DNA from: an uncultured Actinomycetes bacterium
Lineage (GTDB): Bacteria; Actinomycetota; Actinomycetes; Nanopelagicales; Nanopelagicaceae
NCBI GenBank assembly: GCA_903898855.1
Contig: CAIUHB010000141.1
Span: 1-21,256 of the forward strand
Direction of reading: 5' to 3'
DNA: 21,256 nucleotides
The translations under genes were made by a program, and so were the position numbers. Below, piece after piece: positions 6,988-17,642 of this stretch (position 1 is the stretch's first letter; each line of letters begins with the position of its first letter). The notes beneath the pieces were generated by a model that was given only the letters and a program-made list of their open reading frames with translations, made no database searches and was not told the origin of the DNA.

Positions 6988-7239
6988 TTAAGCGCTCTCG
7001 CCGAGAATTGATACTCGGTTATTGGAGACTGAGATAAAACCGCCATTGATGGTGAATTCATTTACTGAACCATCAGCAGCCTTCACGACAACCTGACCGT
7101 CGACGAGCACACCGAGCAGCGGAGCATGATCAGGCAAGATGCCTAGATCGCCCTCTAAGGTGCGAGCTGAGACCATGGTGGCCTCGCCCGACCAGACGCG
7201 CTTCTCTGGTGAAACTACTTCGACGGTCAAGTTAGACAT
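6988..7239 (-). CDS. atpC: F1Fo ATP synthase epsilon subunit, lacking the C-terminal domain
   Basis: This is the central-stalk epsilon subunit, and it holds only the N-terminal beta-sandwich domain: LTVEVVSPEKRVWSGEA at the start, then GDLGILPDHAPLL near residues 30-43, and a final strand ending SNNRVSILGESA. At 83 residues it is much shorter than E. coli (about 139) or mycobacterial (about 121) epsilon. The two C-terminal helices that can brake ATP hydrolysis are absent. No frameshift remnant can lie downstream because the murA stop is 6 nt away. The ATG at 7239 has AAGG 8 nt upstream. It is last in the operon, 10 nt after atpD. Confidence 0.93.
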   Translation of the reverse strand: MSNLTVEVVSPEKRVWSGEATMVSARTLEGDLGILPDHAPLLGVLVDGQVVVKAADGSVNEFTINGGFISVSNNRVSILGESA

Positions 7240-7249
7240 GAATCAGACC

Positions 7250-9588
<2,339 letters not shown>

Positions 9589-9591
9589 GAG

Positions 9592-11148
9592 TTAGTTCGC
9601 ACCACTTGCTTTGAACTGAGATTTGAAAGTAGTAACTGCTTCTTCGAGAGCTGCGACGGTGTCGTCGGTGAGCTCCTTGGTTGCTGAAATTACTTCGAAA
9701 ATCTTTGGACGTTCGCGACCGATGAACTCAAGGAATTCAGATTCAAAGCGACGGATATCTGCAACTGGAATTGAATCCATCTTGCCGGTTGTACCAGCCC
9801 AAATCGAGGCGGTCATACGCTCAACCGAATAAGGCGAGTACTGACCTTGCTTCAAGAGTTCAACCATGCGAGCTCCGCGCTCGAGTTGCTGCTTAGAAGC
9901 GGCATCTAGATCAGAACCAAAGGCAGCGAATGCTTCGAGTTCGCGGTACTGAGCAAGGTCCAAACGAAGACGACCGGCAATCTTCTTGATTGCCTTGGTC
10001 TGAGCAGAACCACCAACGCGAGATACCGAGATACCTACGTTGATAGCTGGGCGTACACCTGCGTTGAAGAGGTCGGTCTCAAGGAAGCACTGACCATCGG
10101 TAATAGAAATTACGTTGGTAGGAATAAACGCAGAAACGTCATTTCCCTTTGTTTCAATGATTGGTAGACCAGTCATTGAACCGCCGCCGAGCTCATCAGA
10201 GAGCTTTGCGCAACGCTCGAGGAGACGTGAGTGTAAGTAGAAAACATCGCCTGGGTACGCTTCGCGACCTGGTGGGCGACGAAGTAGTAGCGAGACTGAA
10301 CGATATGCCTCAGCTTGCTTGGAGAGGTCATCAAAAATAATAAGGACATGCTCGCCCTTGTACATCCAGTGCTGACCAATCGCAGAACCGGTGTAAGGAG
10401 CGAGGTACTTAAAGCCTGCTGGATCAGAGGCTGGAGATGCAACGATGGTGGTGTACTCCATGGCGCCGGCTTCTTCTAGTGCTCCCTTTACTGAAGCAAT
10501 AGTGGAACCCTTCTGGCCAATTGCAACATAAATACACTTAACCTGCTTCTTAGGATCTCCGGACTTCCAGTTCTCCTTCTGGTTAATGATGGTGTCGATA
10601 GCGATTGCAGTCTTACCGGTCTGACGGTCACCAATAATCAACTGACGCTGGCCGCGGCCGATCGCAGTCATCGCATCGATTGCCTTGATACCTGTCTGCA
10701 TTGGCTCCTTCACAGGTTGGCGCTGAACAACAGTAGGTGCTTGTAGTTCAAGTGCGCGCTGTGCTTCAGCCTTGATTTCACCCTTGCCATCGATTGGACG
10801 ACCGAGTGGGTCGATTACGCGACCAAGGAAGCCATCGCCAACTGGTACGGAGAGAATTTCACCAGTGCGGCTAACGCTTGTTCCTTCTTCAATTCCAGTG
10901 AACTCACCCAAAATAACAACGCCGATTTCGCGTACGTCGAGGTTAAGCGCCAATCCCAAAGTACCGTTTTCGAACTTAAGAAGTTCGTTGGTCATTGTTG
11001 AAGGTAGACCCTCAACACGGGCGATGCCATCGCCAGCTTCGGTTACGGTGCCGATCTCTTCGCGAGCCGCTGCGCCCGGATTGTAGGAGGCAACGTGCTT
11101 TGCTAGCGCGTCGCGAATCTCCTCGGGTCGGATCGTGAGTTCCGCCAT
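9592..11148 (-). CDS. atpA: F1Fo ATP synthase alpha subunit
   Basis: Alpha forms the non-catalytic sites of F1. The 518 residues include the P-loop GDRQTGKT at 173-180, Walker [11 protein letters not shown] around 268-277, and the arginine finger Arg377 in SVSRVGG that reaches into the beta catalytic site. The N-terminal [10 protein letters not shown] segment binds delta. Length is normal. The ATG at 11148 has a strong Shine-Dalgarno region (AGAGGGAGAG) just upstream, the strongest I see in the operon along with that of atpB, which suits a three-copy subunit. A stem-loop lies in the 53-nt gap after atpH. Confidence 0.98.
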   Translation of the reverse strand: MAELTIRPEEIRDALAKHVASYNPGAAAREEIGTVTEAGDGIARVEGLPSTMTNELLKFENGTLGLALNLDVREIGVVILGEFTGIEEGTSVSRTGEILSVPVGDGFLGRVIDPLGRPIDGKGEIKAEAQRALELQAPTVVQRQPVKEPMQTGIKAIDAMTAIGRGQRQLIIGDRQTGKTAIAIDTIINQKENWKSGDPKKQVKCIYVAIGQKGSTIASVKGALEEAGAMEYTTIVASPASDPAGFKYLAPYTGSAIGQHWMYKGEHVLIIFDDLSKQAEAYRSVSLLLRRPPGREAYPGDVFYLHSRLLERCAKLSDELGGGSMTGLPIIETKGNDVSAFIPTNVISITDGQCFLETDLFNAGVRPAINVGISVSRVGGSAQTKAIKKIAGRLRLDLAQYRELEAFAAFGSDLDAASKQQLERGARMVELLKQGQYSPYSVERMTASIWAGTTGKMDSIPVADIRRFESEFLEFIGRERPKIFEVISATKELTDDTVAALEEAVTTFKSQFKASGAN

Positions 11149-11169
11149 CTTTCTCTCCCTCTAACTAAA

Positions 11170-11196
11170 TCAAGTAACTCTTGTATGAGAACTTGA
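11170..11196 (-). promoter_or_regulatory. Stem-loop in the atpH-atpA gap
   Basis: TCAAGT (11170-11175) pairs with ACTTGA (11191-11196), and CTC (11178-11180) pairs with GAG (11187-11189), with a 2-to-1 nt internal bulge and a 6-nt loop. It lies about 20 nt upstream of the atpA start, just before the Shine-Dalgarno region. It could mark RNA processing or shape atpA translation. Confidence 0.45.
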
Positions 11197-11201
11197 AACC
11201 T

Positions 11202-12028
11202 TTATCCCGCGATAACTTCGCGAGCTTCTGCCAAACGATTAATAATGGTTCCGTCGATTACTTCATCAGCAAATCGGATGGAGATTCCACCGAGAATGCT
11301 TGGGTCGATTTCGACGTTAAGACGAACTGGTTGACCGATCTGCTTAGTTAAAGCTGCGATCAAACTCTTTTGTTGTGCATCAGTAAGTGCAACACAGGAA
11401 CGTACGTGCGCATTGACGCGATCGCGACGTGCTGTGACCGCATGTGAATATGCATTGATGGTGCGCTCGATATTGCGACCACGAAGACCGCGAACAGCTT
11501 GCTCGATCAGGCGAAGTGTTGAAGGAGAGACCTTGGCGCCAAAGATGGCAGTTAACAGGCTCTGCTTGTGCTCTTCGCTATCGGCAGGAGTATTGAGCGC
11601 TTGCCGCAATTCTGGGTTTTCTACGAGCAAGCGAGAGAAGGTAAATACCTCACTCTGAACTCGCTCTAGTTCATCTCCGATATTTGCTGCTGATGCCTCA
11701 GCCTCAACTGCAAGTTGCTCAAGTGCGTCAGCCAGCTGTGTTGGGGTTGACCAACGTAGCGCTACTGCCGCACCGAGCAAGGAAATTGCTTTTGCATGTA
11801 AAGACTTGGCAAAGAGATCTGAGATGAGCTCTGCCTTTGACGCGCCATCGCGGGAAGGATCAGTCAGCGCACGGCGTAGGCCGATTGATGAATCCAGTGC
11901 GATGAGAGCTGTAAAGAGATCCTTGGAAATGGCAGTGCTATCGGCAGCAGAGAGTCCCTTGAGGGTCTCATCTAGCGTGCCGCGCAACTTCGCCAAAGAT
12001 TGGCGAGAACTACCACCGAGGATAATCA

Positions 12029-12029
<1 letters not shown>
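11202..12029 (-). CDS. atpH: F1Fo ATP synthase delta subunit (long actinobacterial form)
   Basis: Delta joins the peripheral stalk to the top of F1. The 275-residue protein is longer than E. coli delta (177) because of an extra N-terminal helical region, as is usual in actinobacteria. The OSCP-like C-terminal part is plain: ENPELRQALNTP, then IDPSILGGISIRFADEVIDGTI near the end. It is not fused to a b-type subunit, unlike in mycobacteria. The ATG at 12029 shares one base with the atpF stop (TAATG). Confidence 0.95.
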
Positions 12030-12777
<748 letters not shown>

Positions 12778-12803
12778 CTTTGTTGCCTTTCTTTTCTGTT
12801 TAT

Positions 12804-12825
12804 CCATACAGCGAGAGCTGCATGG
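12804..12825 (-). promoter_or_regulatory. Stable hairpin upstream of atpE
   Basis: In the mRNA CCAUGCAGC pairs with GCUGUAUGG (nine pairs, one G-U) around a UCUC loop, filling much of the 65-nt atpB-atpE gap and ending 26 nt before the atpE start. There is no U-run, so it is not an intrinsic terminator. A role in mRNA stability or translation of the high-copy c subunit is inferred. Confidence 0.55.
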
Positions 12826-12842
12826 CTGTAGTGCGGGTAAAA

Positions 12843-13628
12843 CTAGTGTTCGTCGGCGAGCGCTCCTGCGATGAAGAGTGCCGTCAACAAAGTGATGATG
12901 TATGCCTGTAGGCATTGGACCATGAACTCAAAGAAGGACATTCCAATTCCAAATGCAAAGGAGAATGGAGAAAGTACCTTCATGAAGAGGTGAGAATCAT
13001 GGAGCATGTAATCGCCGCCGGTGATAAAGACCAAGAGAAGCAAGTGACCAGCGAACATATTTGCAAAGAGACGAAGTGAAAGTGTGAGTGGGCGAACCAA
13101 GAAGAAGGTTGCGATTTCAATTGGAGTAAGCAGGATGTAAACAGCTTTGGGTACGCCCGGCATAAATGCGATTCCCTTGAGGTACTTGCTGAGACCTTGC
13201 TTCTTAATTCCTACCCAGTGAAAAACTACAAACGAGAAGAGTGCGAGTACGTATGGAAAGCCCACATGCGACATCGCTGGGAACTGTAGAAGAGGAACAA
13301 TTCCAAAGACGTTGTTGGTAATAACAAAAGTAAAGAGAGTGAAAAGGAATGGAACAAAGCGCATGAACTCATGGCCAATAATTTCTTCACCGATGCTGTT
13401 GCGAACGAAACCGTAGATCGCTTCGCCAGAGAATTGAAGTTTGCTTGGCACAACTGCAGCTTTACGAGATGCCGCAATAAAGAAGACTGAAATTAGAACA
13501 ACAGAAAGCGCAACGAGAAATACTGGCTTTGTTGAATAAGCAGAGTGGCCAAAGACTGATGGAAGATTAAAGTCGGCTGTGCTCGGCGGCACGAAGCCGG
13601 GACCGCTAGCAACCACTAACTGGCTCAC
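12843..13628 (-). CDS. atpB: F1Fo ATP synthase a subunit
   Basis: This 261-residue integral membrane subunit forms the proton half-channels against the c-ring. The essential arginine is Arg186 in [14 protein letters not shown]. Hydrophobic segments lie near residues 35-53, 92-115, 124-140, 165-180, 187-205 and 219-256. The start is a GTG (13626-13628) preceded by GAGGAG, 6 nt away. The 177 nt upstream hold a candidate promoter, so atpB may open the main atp transcript. Confidence 0.97.
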   Translation of the reverse strand: MSQLVVASGPGFVPPSTADFNLPSVFGHSAYSTKPVFLVALSVVLISVFFIAASRKAAVVPSKLQFSGEAIYGFVRNSIGEEIIGHEFMRFVPFLFTLFTFVITNNVFGIVPLLQFPAMSHVGFPYVLALFSFVVFHWVGIKKQGLSKYLKGIAFMPGVPKAVYILLTPIEIATFFLVRPLTLSLRLFANMFAGHLLLLVFITGGDYMLHDSHLFMKVLSPFSFAFGIGMSFFEFMVQCLQAYIITLLTALFIAGALADEH

Positions 13629-13719
13629 ACGCTCTCCTCAATCTCGCCTAAATATCGCCCGGAAGGACCTGCTCATACAAGGTCATGCCTAGGCTGGTTA
13701 ACTTTGGGAAGTCCCCCGA

Positions 13720-13749
13720 ACCCTATTGGGAGAGTGGAAAAAATGAAAA
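13720..13749 (-). promoter_or_regulatory. Candidate atp operon promoter
   Basis: On the minus strand TTTTCA (13749-13744) is followed after 18 nt by TAGGGT (13725-13720), the same -10 hexamer seen before the adenosyltransferase gene and the only TANNNT in this gap. It would give a leader of about 85 nt before atpB, unlike the leaderless genes. GACCT...AGGTC could form a small stem in that leader. Confidence 0.35.
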
Positions 13750-13772
13750 CTGTGCCGATGTGGCGGTGGTAA

Positions 13773-13787
13773 CTAGCCCTGGGCTAG
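13773..13787 (-). terminator. Hairpin after the AtpZ-like gene
   Basis: CTAGCC and GGCTAG pair around a 3-nt loop 18 nt beyond the AtpZ-like stop codon. No T-run follows directly; the nearest (13738-13744) is about 30 nt on. It may be a partial terminator or attenuator between the accessory genes and atpB. TTCGCCGCTAG occurs twice at 22-nt spacing beside it (13784-13794 and 13806-13816). Confidence 0.4.
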
Positions 13788-13805
13788 CGGCGAATTAACG
13801 GCAAA

Positions 13806-14075
13806 CTAGCGGCGAACGAACCGGAGCCAGACCAGGTAGAGCGAGGAGCCGGCGCCGAGCAGGAGGCCAATCAGGGCGATGAAATGGGTATGGAGCCAGC
13901 TATCTAGAGCCAGGCCAATTCCGCCCCAGATAACCAAGCCTGAGATGAGGTAACCAAAGATCGACCAGGCTGCGCCCTCTTCATTGCCGGCGCCAAAACG
14001 GCCACCGCCATCATTGATGCCATTGCCATCTGTGCGGCCACGGCCGGAGTTGGAAGCTGGGGGCTTTTTAGCCAT
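13806..14075 (-). CDS. AtpZ/AtpI-like small membrane protein
   Basis: This 89-residue protein has a polar N-terminus of about 33 residues rich in Gly, Asn and Arg, then two membrane helices: roughly residues 36-55 (SIFGYLISGLVIWGGIGLAL) and 65-84. The G-x-G-x-x-L-D-S turn between them and the GLLLGAGSSLYLVW second helix match the ATPase_gene1/AtpZ family (PF09527). Such proteins are encoded beside atp operons and are linked to c-ring assembly or Mg2+/Ca2+ handling. The ATG at 14075 has AAGGAG 6 nt upstream. Confidence 0.8.
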   Translation of the reverse strand: MAKKPPASNSGRGRTDGNGINDGGGRFGAGNEEGAAWSIFGYLISGLVIWGGIGLALDSWLHTHFIALIGLLLGAGSSLYLVWLRFVRR

Positions 14076-14086
14076 GAAGACTCCTT

Positions 14087-14139
14087 CTCGTTAGTCACTC
14101 GTTAGTTACTCGTTAATGAGCGGAACCGGTGGAACCGGT
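14087..14139. repeat. Tandem repeats in the atpI/AtpZ spacer
   Basis: Three 11-nt units (CTCGTTAGTCA 14087-14097, CTCGTTAGTTA 14098-14108, CTCGTTAATGA 14109-14119) are followed by two identical 9-nt units (GGAACCGGT 14122-14130 and 14131-14139). Together they make up most of the 66-nt spacer. The two ACCGGT cores can pair with each other as a 6-bp stem with a 3-nt loop. Confidence 0.8.
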
Positions 14140-14141
14140 GA

Positions 14142-14582
14142 TCAGTTCTGGGCAGGGGGTAATGGTAACTGGAAACGAAGCCGGAGGAATGCCCGAATCT
14201 CCCCCACCAGCCAGGCGGCAGTGATGGAAAGGGCCACGATGGCAAAGCTGGTTCGATCCACAGTCGCCGGCGAGGTGGTTCGAGTGACGATCAGTAGCAG
14301 CGCACCCATCACCAGGACCTTGGCGAAGTAAGAGAACATGGCTAGCGCCATAGTCGCCATGGGATCTAGGTTGCGAGAAATTTTCGCCACAAAGAGGTGC
14401 ACCGAGAAGAAGAGAATTACTACCAGGCTTGCAAGCAGCGAACCGAATAGCCCCGACTTATGTCGCGCCACGGTTGAGCCAATCACACCTAGGACTGCAA
14501 CGATGGACGAAGGCGCAATTGCACCACGCCAGAGAAATTTATCGCTAGCTTCGTCAGTGCCTGGTGCCGGTAGTGAACTCAT
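14142..14582 (-). CDS. atpI: ATP synthase subunit I (AtpI family)
   Basis: The 146-residue membrane protein has four hydrophobic segments, roughly at residues 26-44, 47-66, 77-100 and 110-127, with Arg/Lys between them, fitting the AtpI family (PF03899) that helps assemble the c-ring. Position and size match the small gene between the WecA-type gene and atpB in mycobacteria. Sequence conservation in this family is low, so context carries weight. Its start overlaps the transferase stop by 4 nt (ATGA). Confidence 0.82.
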   Translation of the reverse strand: MSSLPAPGTDEASDKFLWRGAIAPSSIVAVLGVIGSTVARHKSGLFGSLLASLVVILFFSVHLFVAKISRNLDPMATMALAMFSYFAKVLVMGALLLIVTRTTSPATVDRTSFAIVALSITAAWLVGEIRAFLRLRFQLPLPPAQN

Positions 14583-15670
14583 GCCGCCGATACTACTCGG
14601 GCTGAACTATCACGGTGCATAACCAAGCCAGAGATTCCAAAGATCGCTAATGCCACCAATCCCGCAACCCAGATCGGAGCAAATGCAGCAATCACAGTTG
14701 GAAAAGCGAAGCCAGCGGTCCAGAGATAAAGCACAACCGTTGTGCGACGATGCGAATTGCCCATATCGAGAAGGCGATGATGCAGGTGCTCTCGATCCGC
14801 TTCAAATGGTGAGCGACCAGCGCGCAAGCGTCGAACAATTGCCATCACTAAATCAATCAACGGTATTGCCAACACTGTAAAGGGTAGCAAGATGGGAAGC
14901 AGCGTCGAGCCTGCACTTTGATTGGTCACTGAATTAGCATCAATCTGACCAGTCAAAGTAATTGCGGCCGATGAGAGTAAGAGTCCAAGCAGCATCGCAC
15001 CTGAGTCGCCCATAAAAATCTTTGCTGGGTGGAAATTGTGCGGAAGAAATCCAATACACATTCCCAAAACGATGGCGGTAAAGAGTGAGGGTGCGCCGGC
15101 GCGGTTAAAGCCATTCACGACAGCTAATAGGTAGGAAAAACCAAAGAAGCCCATCGCGCAGATCGCAACGATGCCCGTAGCAAGTCCATCTAGCCCATCG
15201 ACAAAGTTAATTGCATTGATAACAACCATCACGAAGAGCACGGTGATGAGCTGACCGATACTTGGTGGCAATGTAAGAATGCCGTTGATGGGCAACCACA
15301 AAATTTGAACTCCGTACAACAAGAGAATTCCAGCAGCTAGCGCTTGGCCAGCAAATTTAGTGAGCGCATCTAAGTCATAGCGGTCATCCAGGGCGCCTAA
15401 AATCATGATGAAAGTTGCGGCAAGAAAAATGCCGGTGGTGTCGTGGCCAAAAGATTTTCCAACTAAACGCAAGTGCGATACAACGAGCAAGGTAAGCGCC
15501 ATCGCTGCCCACATAGCAAGACCGCCCCAGCGAGGCGTGATCACTGTATGAATGTCTCGCTTGCGAGGATCGACATATGCCCCAGCCCGCATCGCCATCT
15601 TGCGCACGTATGGAGTTATGAGAAAACAGAAAGTGGCAGCAAGAGCCGCCGTTAATAAATATTCGCGCAT
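14579..15670 (-). CDS. wecA: Polyprenyl-phosphate sugar-1-phosphate transferase (WecA/TagO type)
   Basis: This 363-residue integral membrane enzyme moves a sugar-1-phosphate (usually GlcNAc-1-P) from a UDP-sugar to a polyprenyl phosphate, starting wall-polymer or arabinogalactan-linker synthesis. Family motifs are intact: GALDDRYDL with Asp95-Asp96, NFVDGLDG with Asp158 and Asp161, FMGDSG at 219-224, and the HLHHRLLD motif at 295-302 that separates this branch from MraY. About ten or eleven membrane segments are visible. It lies 10 nt after the glyA stop and overlaps atpI. The wecA-atpI-atp order is the one seen in mycobacteria. The sugar specificity is not proven. Confidence 0.92.
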   Translation of the reverse strand: MREYLLTAALAATFCFLITPYVRKMAMRAGAYVDPRKRDIHTVITPRWGGLAMWAAMALTLLVVSHLRLVGKSFGHDTTGIFLAATFIMILGALDDRYDLDALTKFAGQALAAGILLLYGVQILWLPINGILTLPPSIGQLITVLFVMVVINAINFVDGLDGLATGIVAICAMGFFGFSYLLAVVNGFNRAGAPSLFTAIVLGMCIGFLPHNFHPAKIFMGDSGAMLLGLLLSSAAITLTGQIDANSVTNQSAGSTLLPILLPFTVLAIPLIDLVMAIVRRLRAGRSPFEADREHLHHRLLDMGNSHRRTTVVLYLWTAGFAFPTVIAAFAPIWVAGLVALAIFGISGLVMHRDSSARVVSAA

Positions 15671-15680
15671 GAGTTAAGGC

Positions 15681-16949
15681 TTAGCGAGGATAGACCGGAA
15701 ATTTCGCAGTAAGTGCATGCACTTCGCTACGAATTGCTGCGGCTTTACCTTCATCTTCGCCATCTTTGATCGCGCGAGAAATTAAGGATGCAATTGTCTT
15801 CATCTCTGGCACACCCATGCCCTGGGTGGTAGTTGCAGCAGTTCCCACGCGAATTCCGCTGGTAACTCCTGGCTTCTCTGGATCGTAAGGAATCGAGTTC
15901 TTATTGAGTGTGATGCCAGATGCGCCACAACGCTCATCGGCGACTTTTCCATTAACGCCAGTTGCGCGAATATCGATCAGAGCAAGGTGGGTCTCGGTCC
16001 CACCAGAGACTGCGCGCATTCCTTCGGATTCCAAAGCTGCGGCAAGCGCCTTAGCGTTGGTAATAACTTGCTTGGCATAATCTTGATAGGCAGGAGTAGC
16101 AGCCTCTTTGAGGGCTACCGCCTTCCCGGCAACAGCGCTCATGATTGGACCGCCCTGCATTCCTGGGAATACTGCTTTATCAATTGCAGCTGCATGTTCA
16201 GCCTTAGTAAGAATCATTCCGCCACGTGGCCCGCGCAAAACTTTATGGGTAGTAAACGAAACCACATCAGCATATGGAACTGGTGATGGAATGGCCTTGC
16301 CAGCAACGAGTCCAATGAAGTGAGCGGCATCAACCCACATAATCGCGCCGACCTCATCACAGATTGATCGAACGGTTTCAAAATCAATCAGGCTTGGATA
16401 TGCAGTTGCGCCAGTACAAATCATCTTTGGCTTGTGCTCTTTTGCCAGAGCACGCAGCTCGTCATAATCGATGAGTTCATTATCTTGGCGAACACCGTAG
16501 GAGACGATGTTGAACCACTTGCCAGAGAAGTTGACCTTTGCGCCATGAGTTAAGTGACCACCATGTGGAAGTGACATCGCAAGAACAGTGTCACCGGGTT
16601 GAGTAAAAGCTTGATAAACCGCAACGTTCGCACTCGCACCTGAATGCGGTTGGAGATTTGCATGTTCTGCGCCGAAAAGTTGCTTCGCCCGCTCGATACC
16701 TAAAGTTTCAACTTTATCGACTTCTTCGCAGCCACCGTAGTAGCGCTTACCTGGATAACCCTCGGCATATTTGTTGGAGAGCGTAGAACCAAGTGTCGCT
16801 AAGACTGCTGGTGAGGTGAAATTTTCAGAAGCAATCAGCTGAACATTCTTTCGCTGGCGATCAAGCTCGCTGAGTAATACCGCCGCAATCTCTGGATCTT
16901 GTGATTGCAGTGCTGGGAAATCGGGACCGAAGAATGTGTCAGATGCCAT
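15681..16949 (-). CDS. glyA: Serine hydroxymethyltransferase
   Basis: GlyA converts serine and tetrahydrofolate to glycine and methylene-THF, the main source of one-carbon units. The 422-residue protein has PLP Lys236 in SFTTHKVLRGPRGG, Asp207 and His210 in VDAAH, and the IASENF and NKYAEGYPGKRYYGG signatures near the N-terminus. The start chosen is ATG 16949 (MASDTF). An in-frame TTG two codons earlier would overlap the spacer of a TAGAGT -10 box that lies exactly 6 nt before the ATG. It therefore probably has its own leaderless promoter although the TsaC-like gene ends just upstream. Confidence 0.97.
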   Translation of the reverse strand: MASDTFFGPDFPALQSQDPEIAAVLLSELDRQRKNVQLIASENFTSPAVLATLGSTLSNKYAEGYPGKRYYGGCEEVDKVETLGIERAKQLFGAEHANLQPHSGASANVAVYQAFTQPGDTVLAMSLPHGGHLTHGAKVNFSGKWFNIVSYGVRQDNELIDYDELRALAKEHKPKMICTGATAYPSLIDFETVRSICDEVGAIMWVDAAHFIGLVAGKAIPSPVPYADVVSFTTHKVLRGPRGGMILTKAEHAAAIDKAVFPGMQGGPIMSAVAGKAVALKEAATPAYQDYAKQVITNAKALAAALESEGMRAVSGGTETHLALIDIRATGVNGKVADERCGASGITLNKNSIPYDPEKPGVTSGIRVGTAATTTQGMGVPEMKTIASLISRAIKDGEDEGKAAAIRSEVHALTAKFPVYPR

Positions 16950-16961
16950 GACCAAACTCTA
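16947..16961 (-). promoter_or_regulatory. Leaderless glyA promoter overlapping the upstream stop codon
   Basis: TAGAGT (minus strand, 16961-16956) lies 6 nt before ATG 16949. Its first three bases are the TAG stop of the TsaC-like gene. The TANNNT box and spacing match the other examples in the window. Confidence 0.68.
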
Positions 16962-17630
16962 TAAGTTCGCCCCTTGGATTGTGGGAATAACCTCTCGGAG
17001 CTGACTGAGAGATATTGCCCCGACCCGGGTGGCGATAAGCGAGTTCGGGCTGGCTCTAACAACAGTTGATGGCTCGGCGGCGGCGATCTCCCCCTCATCG
17101 ACATAGAGCCCAACCTCACCCGCCACTGTGAAGAGTGCAGCCAGTGAAAGCGCTGGTGGATTTCCGGCCGGCGCCGCACTCGATGCCGCCAGCGGACCAA
17201 CTCGCTCGATGACTTCTCGCGTAAATATATGAGCTGGTACTCGCATGGCCAATTCGCCAAGTACTCCCCCATCGCCCAAATCCCAGAGCAAACTCGAACT
17301 TGGCGCGGTGATGAGAGTAAGCGCTCCCGGCCAAAATCTTTCGGCTAACGCCTTCATATCATCGCTGACAGATTGAGCGATGCCAGGTAAAACTTTGGCA
17401 CTGGATAATAAAACTTGAGCCGCAATGCCTGGTGCATCTCCGCGCATTTGGTGTATTCGCGCAACGCTAGCTTGATTAAATGCATCGCAGACAAATATGT
17501 ATCCGCTCTCCATAGGCAGCACCACAATTTCACCTGCGCGAATTCGATCGGCAACTTGTTCACTGGCGGCGTTGTAGGCAGCGGAATCTAGAGCAAGGCT
17601 GACTAGGTCTATGACGATGGAGCTGCTCAT
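16959..17630 (-). CDS. Degenerate TsaC/Sua5/YrdC-like protein
   Basis: The 223-residue protein aligns by eye with the threonylcarbamoyl-AMP synthase family, which makes the precursor of tRNA t6A. Retained features are RFWPGALTLI near 98-107, LLWDLGD at 114-120, MRVP at 129-132 and ST at 188-189. It also has the gene position of mycobacterial Rv1301. However, the usual PT(D/E)TVYGLG reads PMESGYIFV (39-47), the KxR element reads Gln61-Met-Arg63, and the SxN element reads Ser151-Ala-Ala153. Two of the four KxR...SxN residues are thus gone. It may be an inactive paralogue or have a new role; a second, intact copy elsewhere in the genome would be expected. The ATG at 17630 follows a TAATAT box by 6 nt. 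Confidence 0.75.
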   Translation of the reverse strand: MSSSIVIDLVSLALDSAAYNAASEQVADRIRAGEIVVLPMESGYIFVCDAFNQASVARIHQMRGDAPGIAAQVLLSSAKVLPGIAQSVSDDMKALAERFWPGALTLITAPSSSLLWDLGDGGVLGELAMRVPAHIFTREVIERVGPLAASSAAPAGNPPALSLAALFTVAGEVGLYVDEGEIAAAEPSTVVRASPNSLIATRVGAISLSQLREVIPTIQGANL

Positions 17631-17642
17631 CTCTAAATATTA
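17628..17642 (-). promoter_or_regulatory. Leaderless promoter of the TsaC-like gene, built on the hflX stop
   Basis: TAATAT (minus strand, 17642-17637) is an excellent -10 box, lies 6 nt before ATG 17630, and its first three bases are the TAA stop of hflX. Confidence 0.7.

Noticed and set aside
12778..12915. In-frame N-terminal extension of atpE
   Set aside because: It overlaps atpB, has an Arg/His/Cys-rich composition unlike any c subunit, and a good ATG with AAAGG lies at 12777.
13738..13744. T-run on the minus strand as an intrinsic terminator
   Set aside because: No adequate stem lies directly before it; the nearest hairpin is about 30 nt away.
16950..16955. TTG start two codons upstream for glyA
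   Set aside because: It falls in the spacer of the TAGAGT box, while ATG 16949 matches the family N-terminus and leaderless spacing.
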